Shown here in pieces: positions 26,169 through 35,243 of a stretch of 64,000 bases of DNA. The translations under genes and the position numbers were made by a program. Each line of letters begins with the position of its first letter. Position 1 is the stretch's first letter. The notes beneath the pieces are model-generated. The model had not been told where the DNA came from. It saw only the letters and a list, made by a program, of their open reading frames with translations, and made no database searches. Origin of the DNA: Chthonomonas sp. UBA2387 (GTDB taxonomy: Bacteria > Armatimonadota > Fimbriimonadia > Fimbriimonadales > Fimbriimonadaceae); assembly GCA_002343445.1 (NCBI GenBank), contig DDSP01000048.1, positions 1-64,000 of the forward strand. Direction: 5' to 3'.

Positions 26169-26270
26169 CGGTGTCGAAGGGGACGCTAAGCCCAGTGCGT
26201 CCGCTTCGAGACGCCCCGAAGTTGCGTCGTCCCAGAACCAAGGACCTCGCCCGGGGCTCCTCAGCGTGAC
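26169..26270 (+). repeat. 102-bp intergenic direct repeat, copy 2
   Basis: Second copy of the 102-bp repeat, ending 4 bp before the stop codon of the STAND-TPR gene. Three differences from copy 1 indicate a fairly recent duplication. The 76 bp between copies (26093-26168) are unique apart from the inverse end motif. Confidence 0.85.
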
Positions 26271-26274
26271 ACAC

Positions 26275-29200
26275 CTACTCGGCACCTTTAGCGAGGTCGA
26301 GGATTCGTTGCGCAAGTTCGGGGTGGTTGCGTTCGAGCGCGCGGACCAGCATCGCCACGAGTTCATCGAAGCGTCCGGCTATGCGTGCCGCCGGGGACGT
26401 GTCCTCCACGCAACGGCGCACGATGGCTTCGGCGTCCGTTGGGTCGTCGGGAGCGGCCAAGCGGTAGCGCAGGGCCATTGCTCTCAGGGCCTTCAGAGCG
26501 AAGTCGGCGAATCGCGCAGCGAGGGGCACCAAGATCGCAAGGGCTTGGTCGTAGTCGGCAAGGGCAGGGTCCGACGCTTCTGGCTCAAGCGCGTTGCCCC
26601 GGTTCACGTGGGCGTTGGCGAGGTCGTTGCGCAACGCGGGGTCCCATCGTCCCTGGGGTTCGAGCAGTTCCCTGAGGTCCTCCATGATCTGGATGGCCCT
26701 GCCGTAGTCCCCGACCGCCGCCTTGAGGTCGGGCACGTGCGCAAGCGCGTTGCCCCGGTTCATGTAGGCGCCTGCGAGGTCGTTGCGCAACTTGGGGTCC
26801 CATCGTTTCTGGGGTTCGAGCAGGTCTCTGAGGCCCTCCATGATCCCGATGGCCCTGCCGTAGTCCCCGACCGCCGCCTGCAGGTCGGGCACGTGCGCAA
26901 GCGCGTTGCCCCGGTTCATGTAGGCGCCTGCGAGGCCGTTGCGCAACTCGGGATCCCATCGTCCTTGGGGTTCAAGTTCTTTCCTGAGGTCCTCCCTGAT
27001 CCGGATGGCCCTGCCGTAGTCCTTGACCGCCGCGTTCAGGTCGGGCATATGCTGCAGCGCGACGCCCCGGTTCATGTAGGCGCTGGCGAGGTCGTTGCGC
27101 AACCCGGGGTCCCATCGTTCCAGGGCCCATCGTTCCAGGGGTTCGAGCAGTTCCCTGAGGTCCTCCCTGATCCGGATGGCCCTGCCGTAGTCCTCGACCG
27201 CAGCGTTCAGGTCGGGCAGGCCCCGTCGCGCGTTGCCCCGGTTCATGTAGGCACCGGCGAGGTCGTTGCGCAACGCGGGGTCCCATCGTCCCTGGGGTTC
27301 GAGCAGTTCCCTGAGGTCCTCCATGATCTGGATGGCCCTGCCGTAGTCCCCGACCGCCGCCTTGAGGTCGGGCACGTGCGCAAGCGCGTTGCCCCGGTTC
27401 ATGTAGGCGCCTGCGAGGTCGTTGCGCAACTTGGGGTCCCATCGTCCCTGGGGCTCGAGTTCGTCTCGGAGCGCCTCCATGATCGCGATGGCGGCGCCGT
27501 AGGCGTCCACCGCCGCCTTCACGTCGGGCACGCCCAGCAATGCGACGCCCCGGTTCGTGTAGGCGGCTGCGAGGTTGTTGCGCAACGCGGGGTCCCATCG
27601 TCCCTGGGGTTCGAGAAGGTCGCGCACGCCCTCGGACAGGGCGACGATGCCATCCCAAAGAACGGTGGCCCGGGCAAAGTCTCGATCCGTCATGGCTTGC
27701 AGCGCCGACTCCCAAAGCGGACCCTTATACGCCCACACCCGCTGCAGCAAGGCGTCCGCGACCTCGCCGGACACGGCTTCCAAGGAACGCCGATGGTGAA
27801 CGCGGTGCAGGGCAAGGGCGTCGGGGTCGAGGGTCGAGGTCACGGGCGCGAGCAGACGACGGTCCACCAGCGAAGCCACATAGAAGGCGGCCGGGCGCGG
27901 GTCGCCAAGCGCGTTGGTGCCCCACTCCAGGTCGGTCCCTTGGTCCTGAGCCAGCAGGTCCTCCAACCAAGCGCGGGGGAACCCGGACTCGGGGAGCCGC
28001 GCCGCCAGGTCGAGCGCCCGCAACTCCGCCGGGTGGAGCGAGGCGCGCAAGTGGTCCAAGATGTCTTGCGCTCGATGGGGGTAACCCTCGACCGCAGGCA
28101 ACTTCGCCGTGGGAAGGTTCCGGAGCCACGCCGCGTACTTCGGCAGGTCGGGCGACCGGTCCGCTTGCATGGTCGCCACCACAGCCGAAACGAACACGGC
28201 GATCCGATGGGTGTCGGCCAAGACTTGCTGGACGTCCGGATCTTCGAGACGCGCATCGGGGACGGCCTGTTGCAACAGTTCCAGCGCTTCCTCTTCGGTG
28301 AGTTGGTCCACGATCAGTTGGGACTTCGGCAGGACGTTGGGGTCGCGCGTGGTGACCAAGATGCGGCAGTGCTCTCCTGGGAGCCATCCATCGCTTCCGT
28401 ACTTCTCGAACTGCGCCTTGTCCTCCACATTGTCGAGGATGAGCAGATGGGGCTTGCCAGCAGATCGGGACAGGGCGTTCAGCACCCGCTGGGCGCGTTC
28501 TTCTTGGGTCTTGTGGGCGTCGGAGTGGCCGTGGTAATCGGCGTAGAGCGCGTCCAACCGTGCATGGTTCGCGCAACCCAGCACCACGATGTGCTCGTAG
28601 CAATCCCGATAGCGACGGGCGTAGAGGTGGGTCAGGACCGTCTTGCCAACGCCTCCGTCGCCGAATGCCGCCACGGAGGTCGCCGCGACCGAGTTGTCTG
28701 CGAGGAGCCGCCTGTGGAGGTCTGCGAGGAGCCCTTCGCGTTGGACGAAGGCTTGGCCAGTCTCCGGCGGCAGGTTGGTGCGGAGGACGAACGCAGCCCC
28801 TTGGGTGACGGCCTCATGGATCTCCTTGACTTGGGTGTACGTCTCGTTGACGGTGACCTCTGTCCGGTTGACCGTGCCCTGGATATCCCGGAGCAATTGG
28901 GTTTGTTTCTCGATCGCTTCGGTCAGCGGCTGGAAGGGCTCGCCCGCGAACGCGCGCACGACCGTGTCGCGATCGCTCGCGAGGAGATTGGCGATGTCCG
29001 CCTGCAACTGGGCCACCGCGCCTTCGATGCGCTCAACGCTCGCCCCGGTCGCTTGAAGCAAGTAAAAGAACGTCTTGTCGCGAAGGACCTCGTTGCTTGC
29101 GACTTCCTGGGCATACGCCAGCCGCATTGCCTCGAAGATCGGCTGCCGCATGGCTTCCAGGCAACGCTGCGCTTCCTTGACTGACGTGTCGGGGCGGAGG

Positions 29201-29772
29201 CGATTCAAACTCGCACGCTGGGCTATGTTGCACGGGATGCTCTTGGGGCGCTTGTAGACGCTGATCAGGTAGGCGCAGACATCGCGCCAAAGCAGGTCCT
29301 CGAGGGCTTTGGGATCGCTCAGGTCGCGGAGCACTTGGGCCTCCATGTTCTCGCCCAAGTTGCCGAGGTCGTTGGCTTTGTGGAAGATGATGGCCACACG
29401 CTTGGGGTCGTCGAGCGTCAGGCGCAGGGCCCGCTCCCAGAACTTCGCCAACCCTTGACACTTGGGCCCGCTCTCGGCAATCATCAACTTGGCGATCGCG
29501 TCGGCGATGGCCTTGAAAATGGTGTGGTTGAGGGCGATTTCCTTATCGCGCTTGCGGTTGTTGAGCCATTTGTCGAGCCGGCCCGGAAGGATCGCCTGGA
29601 GGAATCCCGCGCCGCCTGCGGCCAGCGCCGTCGCTAGAGCGGGGGAGCAAACCCCGGCCAGGCCCGCTCCCAACGCGCCGCCGTAGTAGGCCCCAAGCGG
29701 CCCCAACGCGGCAAAGCCCGCCACCGAAGCGACGATCATGGCGCCCTTCTGGACATCTATGCCGGAACCCAT
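26275..29772 (-). CDS. STAND (NB-ARC-like) NTPase with membrane-type N-terminus and TPR array
   Basis: The 1165-residue protein has four parts. Residues 11-62 are a Gly/Ala-rich hydrophobic segment of two likely membrane helices. Residues 65-330 are an uncharacterised helical domain. Residues about 340-700 are a STAND NTPase core with P-loop GDGGVGKT at 371-378, Walker B LLILDNVED at 443-451 and the sensor strand ILVTTRDP at 471-478. Residues 721-1084 hold seven 52-residue TPR-like units, six nearly identical. Bacterial STAND proteins act as NLR-like sensors, several in antiphage defence (Avs); a role here is inference. It stands alone between 102-bp repeats and a VOC gene. Confidence 0.85.
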   Translation of the reverse strand: MGSGIDVQKGAMIVASVAGFAALGPLGAYYGGALGAGLAGVCSPALATALAAGGAGFLQAILPGRLDKWLNNRKRDKEIALNHTIFKAIADAIAKLMIAESGPKCQGLAKFWERALRLTLDDPKRVAIIFHKANDLGNLGENMEAQVLRDLSDPKALEDLLWRDVCAYLISVYKRPKSIPCNIAQRASLNRLRPDTSVKEAQRCLEAMRQPIFEAMRLAYAQEVASNEVLRDKTFFYLLQATGASVERIEGAVAQLQADIANLLASDRDTVVRAFAGEPFQPLTEAIEKQTQLLRDIQGTVNRTEVTVNETYTQVKEIHEAVTQGAAFVLRTNLPPETGQAFVQREGLLADLHRRLLADNSVAATSVAAFGDGGVGKTVLTHLYARRYRDCYEHIVVLGCANHARLDALYADYHGHSDAHKTQEERAQRVLNALSRSAGKPHLLILDNVEDKAQFEKYGSDGWLPGEHCRILVTTRDPNVLPKSQLIVDQLTEEEALELLQQAVPDARLEDPDVQQVLADTHRIAVFVSAVVATMQADRSPDLPKYAAWLRNLPTAKLPAVEGYPHRAQDILDHLRASLHPAELRALDLAARLPESGFPRAWLEDLLAQDQGTDLEWGTNALGDPRPAAFYVASLVDRRLLAPVTSTLDPDALALHRVHHRRSLEAVSGEVADALLQRVWAYKGPLWESALQAMTDRDFARATVLWDGIVALSEGVRDLLEPQGRWDPALRNNLAAAYTNRGVALLGVPDVKAAVDAYGAAIAIMEALRDELEPQGRWDPKLRNDLAGAYMNRGNALAHVPDLKAAVGDYGRAIQIMEDLRELLEPQGRWDPALRNDLAGAYMNRGNARRGLPDLNAAVEDYGRAIRIREDLRELLEPLERWALERWDPGLRNDLASAYMNRGVALQHMPDLNAAVKDYGRAIRIREDLRKELEPQGRWDPELRNGLAGAYMNRGNALAHVPDLQAAVGDYGRAIGIMEGLRDLLEPQKRWDPKLRNDLAGAYMNRGNALAHVPDLKAAVGDYGRAIQIMEDLRELLEPQGRWDPALRNDLANAHVNRGNALEPEASDPALADYDQALAILVPLAARFADFALKALRAMALRYRLAAPDDPTDAEAIVRRCVEDTSPAARIAGRFDELVAMLVRALERNHPELAQRILDLAKGAE
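26617..26806 (-). repeat. Perfect 190-bp duplication inside the TPR array, copy A
   Basis: Identical over 190 bp to 27256-27445, offset 639 bp (a multiple of 3, so in frame). It spans the junction of repeat units 6 and 7, whereas copy B spans units 2 and 3. Perfect identity between non-adjacent units, with diverged units between, points to recent gene conversion or unequal crossing-over. Confidence 0.9.
27256..27445 (-). repeat. Perfect 190-bp duplication inside the TPR array, copy B
   Basis: Second copy of the 190-bp block at 26617-26806, covering the end of unit 2 and start of unit 3 of the TPR array. Confidence 0.9.
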
Positions 29773-29823
29773 AAGATCTTGATTATATCACTTCCCGGCG
29801 CTAGTCGCGACCATAATGCGCGC

Positions 29824-30192
29824 ATGAGCCGAACCCGATTCGAGAACATTATCGCCGTGTTGCGCGTGGCCGATTTGCAGCGCAGCATCGCGTTCTACCG
29901 CGACCATTTGGGCTTCGAGGAGCAGTGGGGATGCGAGGCGGGGAGCCCCATCGGGTCCGTCGGACGGGATGGACAGGCCATCATGCTCTCGACGATGGAA
30001 GAGTCGGGGCCGACCACGCTTTGGATGGGGGTCAACGACATCTTGCCCGTCGTCGAGCGGTTGCAGGCGGCCGGCGCGACCATGATCCACCCGCCGCAGA
30101 ATCGCCCGTGGGCGTACGAAGTTCGGTTCAACGACCCCGACGGGCACGTGCTGTGGTTCGGTTCGGACCCCCTCCCCGAACCCGCCGGGTGA
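29824..30192 (+). CDS. VOC-superfamily (glyoxalase/dioxygenase-like) protein
   Basis: The 122-residue protein has one vicinal-oxygen-chelate domain: FENIIAVLRVADLQRSIAFY followed by RDHLGF, a central IMLSTMEESG strand, and the C-terminal EVRFNDPDGHVLWFG with the conserved Glu-type metal region. Members include glyoxalases, bleomycin/fosfomycin resistance proteins and dioxygenases; the substrate cannot be assigned. ATG 29824 gives a typical VOC start; the in-frame ATG at 29779 lies close to the divergent STAND gene. Only 51 bp separate the two starts. Confidence 0.88.
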   Translation: MSRTRFENIIAVLRVADLQRSIAFYRDHLGFEEQWGCEAGSPIGSVGRDGQAIMLSTMEESGPTTLWMGVNDILPVVERLQAAGATMIHPPQNRPWAYEVRFNDPDGHVLWFGSDPLPEPAG

Positions 30193-30200
30193 CGGCTCGG

Positions 30201-33200
30201 CTAGGGGAAGTTGACCGCAGGCGGCGGGATGCCGTCGCCGCTCCTGCACCGATTGTCTTCGTCGCGCGAGTCGAGAGAAGCCGGGTAGTCGGCGCAGCCG
30301 TTGCCCGAGAAGTCGATCCTGGAGGACACGTCGGCATCGTTGTCGAGCCCCGAGCCCAAGGGCTTGACCGGTAGGCCGCCGCCCTCGGTGGTATCGAAGA
30401 TCTTCACACCCGCGCACGAGTTGCCCGTGAACCAAAGGTAGCCGCCTGCCGTGGTGAGCCAGACGTTTTGGAGGGCGACGCCTTCCACTTTCACAAAGCA
30501 GTTCGCAGGAATGGCCACTCCGGTGAACCCCGAGCCCGTCGCCTGGCCTCCGCGCACGATGACGGCCGTCGTCTTGCCCTCGCTTGCCGCGAGCCCCATC
30601 AAGCCGAGCCCTGCGTTCAGGGTGTTGTCTTCCAGCGTGTAGCGCCCGTCGCTGATGCCCAGCCCTTGACCCCCGCCCGCCGTGTTCCCGCGCAGCGTGC
30701 ATTGCGTCAAGTCTTGGACGGCGATGGCATACACGGTGGAGCCTTGCACCTGGTTGCTTTCGATGAGACAAGGCTCGGAGACGGGCCCCGTCGTCCCGCC
30801 GCCCTCGAGGTCGCCGTCCACGGCGATCATGCCGGTCACCGTGTTGCCCCTGATGGTGACGGGCGCGTGGACCTCGTTCACCACGATGGCCAAAGCCCCG
30901 GACGCGGGGACGATGTTGTTCTGGATGAGCACATGCTCCAGAACGGCCGCCCCAGTCTCGACGTAGATGCGCGGCGCGGGTCCAGTGGTCGGGAGGAACT
31001 CGTTGTCGACGACCTCGATGCGGTCGTTGGCTGCGACGGTGCGGCGAGAGCGTGGCGAGAAGTGGACCGAGTAAGCAACGTCCAGCCGCTTCTCGAACTT
31101 GTTCAGGCTGAAGCGGGCCGAGCCCTCGCCGAGCCCGTCAGGGTCGTTCAACAGCAGCGTGGCGTCGGCCATCCGACTGTTGTGGGCATGAACTCCGCTC
31201 ACCTCTCCGCCCAGGCCGAGACTCAGAGCGTGTGTGACCCGCCACAGGAACGAGCCCTTGCCCTTGACGTTGGCGTAACTGTGTCGGTCCCGGTGGCGGA
31301 GGACCGCTTGGGCTTCGCCTTGGAACTCGGCGTCGTCCCAGAGCAGCGAGAGTCCCGCGGTGGATTCGGCGTCGACGCGGACGTCCTGGTACCGACCTCC
31401 CTGAACCATCAGTTCGCAGGCGGCATCGGCGCGTCCGGTTGCGCCGAGGAACTCGAAATCGCCGCCGACCTCGCAACCATCCAGCCGCCCGGTGAGCAGC
31501 CCGCCACGCTCCAACTGGACGCGGAAGAAGTCGAACGTCCCGTGGGTGAATTCGCCTTCGACTTCGGTATCAAGGGTGGTCGTCGTGTTGCGGATGCCCG
31601 TGGCCGTGCCGATGAGCCGCGCCTTGGCCGTTCCTCGGAACCCAAGAATGCCTGTGTCGGAGTTGACGTTGTCCAGGGTGAGTTCGGTCTCGTGGCGGAG
31701 TGTCAGGTTTTGGTCGAGCCGGTTCAGGGTCAGGTTGCGGAGGCCGATGTCCGCTCCCGCGTCGGCGGTGAGTGCCAGGTTCAGGTCGCCGATGGTGCTG
31801 GTCTCGGTCACCAGCGGCCCGTTGAACAAGCCATCGAAGGAGAGGCTGGGCGCGACGAGTTCGCTCACAACAGCGCCAACCGGGGTTGCCGCTGGTCGAG
31901 AGCGCACCGGGCCAGGCGAAGGAAACTGGACGGCCACGGGCCCGGCGAACGCGCAATCGCGGAGCGTCACGCTGGCCGACGCTTGGATGGCGACTCCGGT
32001 GTCGCACGTCCATCCGGTGAGCACTGCGCCGACCGGCGCTTCGACCACGGGCGAGCCGGTGGTGCCGCCCAGCCGCACGCGATAGCCTTCACCCGGCACG
32101 ATGCGAACCGATTTCGACAGCACGAGGCGCGTGAACCGCAGCGTGCGGTTGGTTCGGACTTCCACCGTTCCCGTTGCGTCTTCGTTCAGACGAGGGAGCA
32201 ACGCCGCGATGGCGGGTTCGAGTTCGGTGAAGTGGTCGCTGCTTCCCGGCGGGATCGTGTCCACCACGTATACGGTCGGCCCCGACGAGACGGCTTGGGC
32301 GACAAGACCGTACACGCTGAACCCGCTGAGGTCGGCTGCGACACGGCGCTGCGCGGCATCGAGGCGGCTGGTCAGGGGCTGCCAGGCGCCTTCCACCAGT
32401 TTCGCCACCCGCAGGTTCGCGGGTTGCACGCCTGTGGGCAACCGGTCGGGGTCGTAGGCGATCGAGAGTTCTGCGACGCCGTCGAACAGCAAGCCGTCCG
32501 GCGAGAGGTCCACCGTTGATCCAGCGACAAGGTCTGGGTTCGGCGGTACGCTTACGTTGCGGTCCATCCGGATACGGGTCGGTCCGCGAAGTGCGCCACT
32601 TGGGACGGTCAGCCGCACGGCTCCGTCGGCTGTCGCCACCAATCCCCCCTCGGTGCCGAGTATCGCCCCTTCGATGACCGACAGTGCCAACGGGCTGCTC
32701 TTCAAGTCGCCTAGTTGCGCACGGACGGCGGCGTTCCCAGGAGTCAGGCCTTCGACCTCGGTGGGGACCCCTTCGTGTAGGCGCAGCCGATCGGCGCCTT
32801 GGATCACCGACCACGTCAAAGTCCCCGGCGCGGTCGCGACCACCTGCCCTGACGCATTCACGGGATGGCAGGGCAGGACCCGCCGCTCGGCGACAAACAA
32901 ATCGGTCGGGCTGACCTCGAGGGTTGCGGCTCCCTGGATGTTGGTCCAAGCGGGCCACGATTCGAGACCGATCCTCACCTCGCCGTCCACGCGGGCAACC
33001 ACCGGGCCGGTGCCGTCCGCGCCGGTGTGGAGCAATAGGGCGTAGGGATGGGTGCCCGCAGCGAGGCTTGGCGCCTGGGCGCGGGCTTCACCCGCCAAGC
33101 CGCGCGCGATCACCGTGCGCTGGCCGGCGACCAACAGCTCGGCCGAACGGGCGGATTCGGGACCCGCGGCGGCGAGCGACGCCCAGATCATGCGAAGCGC

Positions 33201-33308
33201 TCCAGCGTCTGGCTTGGAGCCTCCGCCACCCCCGCAGCTGGAGGTCAGGGCGCAGGCGAGGAGGAGTCCAAGTCTGGCGCAGAACGGCAACTCGGCCGCA
33301 CGCTTCAT
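30201..33308 (-). CDS. Large lipoprotein with ZU5-like and right-handed beta-helix regions
   Basis: The 1035-residue product has a lipoprotein signal (LGLLLACALTSSC, then Gly-rich CGGGGGSKP). Residues about 210-250 match a ZU5-like pattern (GGLVATADGAVRLTVPSGAL). From about residue 345 it is dominated by short hydrophobic/Asn-rich turns typical of a right-handed parallel beta-helix (for example LIESNQVQGSTVYAIAVQDL, CTLRGNTAGGGQGLGI). It is probably a surface protein; no polysaccharide-lyase active site is evident. ATG 33308 is chosen because it begins the signal peptide; the frame remains open to 33389. Confidence 0.75.
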   Translation of the reverse strand: MKRAAELPFCARLGLLLACALTSSCGGGGGSKPDAGALRMIWASLAAAGPESARSAELLVAGQRTVIARGLAGEARAQAPSLAAGTHPYALLLHTGADGTGPVVARVDGEVRIGLESWPAWTNIQGAATLEVSPTDLFVAERRVLPCHPVNASGQVVATAPGTLTWSVIQGADRLRLHEGVPTEVEGLTPGNAAVRAQLGDLKSSPLALSVIEGAILGTEGGLVATADGAVRLTVPSGALRGPTRIRMDRNVSVPPNPDLVAGSTVDLSPDGLLFDGVAELSIAYDPDRLPTGVQPANLRVAKLVEGAWQPLTSRLDAAQRRVAADLSGFSVYGLVAQAVSSGPTVYVVDTIPPGSSDHFTELEPAIAALLPRLNEDATGTVEVRTNRTLRFTRLVLSKSVRIVPGEGYRVRLGGTTGSPVVEAPVGAVLTGWTCDTGVAIQASASVTLRDCAFAGPVAVQFPSPGPVRSRPAATPVGAVVSELVAPSLSFDGLFNGPLVTETSTIGDLNLALTADAGADIGLRNLTLNRLDQNLTLRHETELTLDNVNSDTGILGFRGTAKARLIGTATGIRNTTTTLDTEVEGEFTHGTFDFFRVQLERGGLLTGRLDGCEVGGDFEFLGATGRADAACELMVQGGRYQDVRVDAESTAGLSLLWDDAEFQGEAQAVLRHRDRHSYANVKGKGSFLWRVTHALSLGLGGEVSGVHAHNSRMADATLLLNDPDGLGEGSARFSLNKFEKRLDVAYSVHFSPRSRRTVAANDRIEVVDNEFLPTTGPAPRIYVETGAAVLEHVLIQNNIVPASGALAIVVNEVHAPVTIRGNTVTGMIAVDGDLEGGGTTGPVSEPCLIESNQVQGSTVYAIAVQDLTQCTLRGNTAGGGQGLGISDGRYTLEDNTLNAGLGLMGLAASEGKTTAVIVRGGQATGSGFTGVAIPANCFVKVEGVALQNVWLTTAGGYLWFTGNSCAGVKIFDTTEGGGLPVKPLGSGLDNDADVSSRIDFSGNGCADYPASLDSRDEDNRCRSGDGIPPPAVNFP

Positions 33309-33346
33309 CGTCCACCATTCTAACACAGAGGTAGGCTGAGTGCAAC

Positions 33347-34282
33347 GTGGTTTTCTTGGCCGCCAGCCTGCTGTGGACGTCGGTTGCACCGGACCTGACG
33401 CGCGTCATCGAGGAGTTCCCGTCGGCGACGGCGCACCGCTACGCCTTGCGCGACGACACCGGCGCGACGATGGACTGTCTGAAGGTGGCGCAAGGCGCGA
33501 AGCCGGGTTACTTCGGCGTGTACCACACGCTCTCCGAGGGCGCGTTCACGCTCAAGCTGGCCCGATCGAGCGACCTGCTCAACTGGCGCTGGGTGGTCAA
33601 CTTGGACCGACGCGCGCATCAGGGCACGTTGCGCATCGAGGGCCAACGCGTGTTCCTGGCCTACGAGAAGGACCAACCAGGCAAGCCCAACTGGATCCGA
33701 GTGCGCGAGTACGCCAGTCTCGACCAACTGATCGCCAACGAGTGGAGCCGCGAGTTCGACATCCCGACCACGCTGTCGAAGTTCGCCGAGGGCACGCCGC
33801 ACATAGAATCCGTCCGCACCGCTCCCGACGGCAAGACCGTAGTGGACCTGGGGTTCCACTACTACCGCGACGGCAAGGTGGACCGCCAAGCGAGTGGGAC
33901 GCTGACGGACTTCGCCCAGTGGCGCGCAAGGCCCAGCGACGCCCTCAACGACGCCATCGAGAAACTCGGCGTGAAGGGCAACATCGGCGACCGGGACGCG
34001 GTTGCGCTCGGGTTGCAGCGGGCGTGGGTCGTCGAAGGCATGAAAGTGCCCGACGATTGGGCGACGTGGGGTCTTTACTTCCTCGACCGGGTCACTCAGG
34101 ACGTGCGCCCGCTGAAGTTCCAAACGCACGGCGGCTCGAAGGCGGCGGCGAACCCGAGCGTGACCGTCTGCGTTTCGCCTCGTGGCAAGCAGTGCGTGGT
34201 CGTGTCTCTGTTCATCCCTTCGCAAGGGGCGGCGGAAGGCGAGGCGGGCCAACTGCTGTTCTATCGCGAAATCGAGTTCTAA
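33347..34282 (+). CDS. Secreted GH43/GH32-like beta-propeller protein, hypothetical
   Basis: The 311-residue product starts with GTG and a short hydrophobic N-terminus (VVFLAASLLWTSVAPD). It contains propeller-blade strands such as FTLKLARSSDLLNWRWVVNL (the SSDLLNW motif typical of GH43/GH32 folds), EGQRVFLAYEKDQ, and paired aromatic strands. I cannot place the catalytic acids, so enzymatic activity is unproven. It sits 7 bp upstream of the DapA-family gene and could be co-transcribed, though the functional link is unclear. The start region is only 39 bp from the divergent lipoprotein gene. Confidence 0.65.
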   Translation: MVFLAASLLWTSVAPDLTRVIEEFPSATAHRYALRDDTGATMDCLKVAQGAKPGYFGVYHTLSEGAFTLKLARSSDLLNWRWVVNLDRRAHQGTLRIEGQRVFLAYEKDQPGKPNWIRVREYASLDQLIANEWSREFDIPTTLSKFAEGTPHIESVRTAPDGKTVVDLGFHYYRDGKVDRQASGTLTDFAQWRARPSDALNDAIEKLGVKGNIGDRDAVALGLQRAWVVEGMKVPDDWATWGLYFLDRVTQDVRPLKFQTHGGSKAAANPSVTVCVSPRGKQCVVVSLFIPSQGAAEGEAGQLLFYREIEF

Positions 34283-34288
34283 GTCAGA

Positions 34289-35191
34289 ATGATCGGGTCC
34301 ATGTCCAACCACTCCACGCAACGCGATTGGGGCCGTTTGATCACGGCAATGCTGACGCCGTTCGCCGAGGACGGCTCGGTGGCTTACGCCGAGGCCGCCC
34401 GATTGGCCAAGTGGCTGGTCGAGGTCCAACGGAACGACGGGCTGGTGGTGAGCGGCACGACGGGCGAATCCCCCACGTTGGACGAGGACGAGAAGCTGCG
34501 GCTGCTGGACACCGTTCTGGAGGCCGTTGGTGATACGGCATCGGTCATCTTCGGGGCAGGCACCTACAACACCGCCGAGAGCATCCGCCTGGCCAAAGCC
34601 GCCGAGCGTGCCGGCGCGCACGGCGCGATGCTGGTCAACCCGTATTACAGTCGTCCTGGGCAGGAGGGGTTGTACGCCCACTTCGCCGCCGTTGCCGAGT
34701 CGGTTTCGCTTCGCGTGATGCTGTACAACATCCAGGGGCGGTCGGCGATCAATCTGGAAACGCCGACGCTGATGCGGTTGACGGAGGTCGCCAACATCGT
34801 GGCCGTCAAGGAGGCCAGCGGCAACATCGGCCAGATCGGCGACGTGTGCGCTTCGGTGCCGGACGGCTTTCGCGTGTATTGCGGCGACGACGCCCTGACC
34901 TTGCCGGCGCTCGCTTTGGGCGCGCATGGGGTGGTGAGTGTTGCGGGCCACGTGTTGGGTCGGCAGATCAAGGAGATGATCGAGCGGTTCCCTTCGGACT
35001 GGCCCGAGGCGTTGCGTCTGCACCGCGAGATGCTGCGTCCCACGCGGGCTTTGTTCCAGTATCCGAACCCCGTGCCGGTCAAGTTCGCGTTGAGCCTGCG
35101 CGGCTTCGCGTGCGAGAGCGTTCGGTTGCCGCTGGTCGTTCTGGACGAGCATCAGAAGCAAGACATCCGGCGGGCTTTGCCGATTCTTTAG
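34289..35191 (+). CDS. dapA: 4-hydroxy-tetrahydrodipicolinate synthase (DapA family)
   Basis: DapA condenses pyruvate with aspartate semialdehyde in lysine and peptidoglycan precursor synthesis. The 300-residue TIM barrel has GRLITAMLTPFAEDGSVAY, GLVVSGTTGESPTL (Thr pair of the proton relay), GAMLVNPYYSRP, VMLYNIQGRSAI (catalytic Tyr) and IVAVKEASGNIGQI (Schiff-base Lys). The usual YNVPGRT appears as YNIQGRS, a small deviation also seen in related lyases, so a different pyruvate-aldolase substrate cannot be excluded. ATG 34289 or 34301 are both possible. Confidence 0.9.
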   Translation: MIGSMSNHSTQRDWGRLITAMLTPFAEDGSVAYAEAARLAKWLVEVQRNDGLVVSGTTGESPTLDEDEKLRLLDTVLEAVGDTASVIFGAGTYNTAESIRLAKAAERAGAHGAMLVNPYYSRPGQEGLYAHFAAVAESVSLRVMLYNIQGRSAINLETPTLMRLTEVANIVAVKEASGNIGQIGDVCASVPDGFRVYCGDDALTLPALALGAHGVVSVAGHVLGRQIKEMIERFPSDWPEALRLHREMLRPTRALFQYPNPVPVKFALSLRGFACESVRLPLVVLDEHQKQDIRRALPIL

Positions 35192-35243
35192 GGGTTCGGC
35201 TGAGGTTCGGATTGATTTGGGGCATGGTTTGGTCGCTCTTTGG

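Larger units (their letters stand above)
26521..27612 (-). repeat. Seven-unit 156-bp coding repeat (TPR array)
   Basis: Units of 52 codons begin EPQGRWDP and contain YMNRGNALAHVPDLKAAV and DYGRAIQIMEDLR. Unit 4 has a 5-codon insertion (LERWALERW), making it 171 bp; the last unit is 47 codons and diverged. Near identity at DNA level shows recent tandem expansion. Short-read assembly could miscount units. Confidence 0.92.

Noticed and set aside
26266..29184. 972-codon plus-strand frame opposite the STAND gene
   Set aside because: It mirrors the repeat array and NTPase codons; the translation has no recognised motifs and repeats only because the real gene repeats.
30468..32519. 683-codon plus-strand frame opposite the beta-helix lipoprotein
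   Set aside because: Shadow of a secreted protein gene with lipobox and beta-helix pattern on the minus strand.
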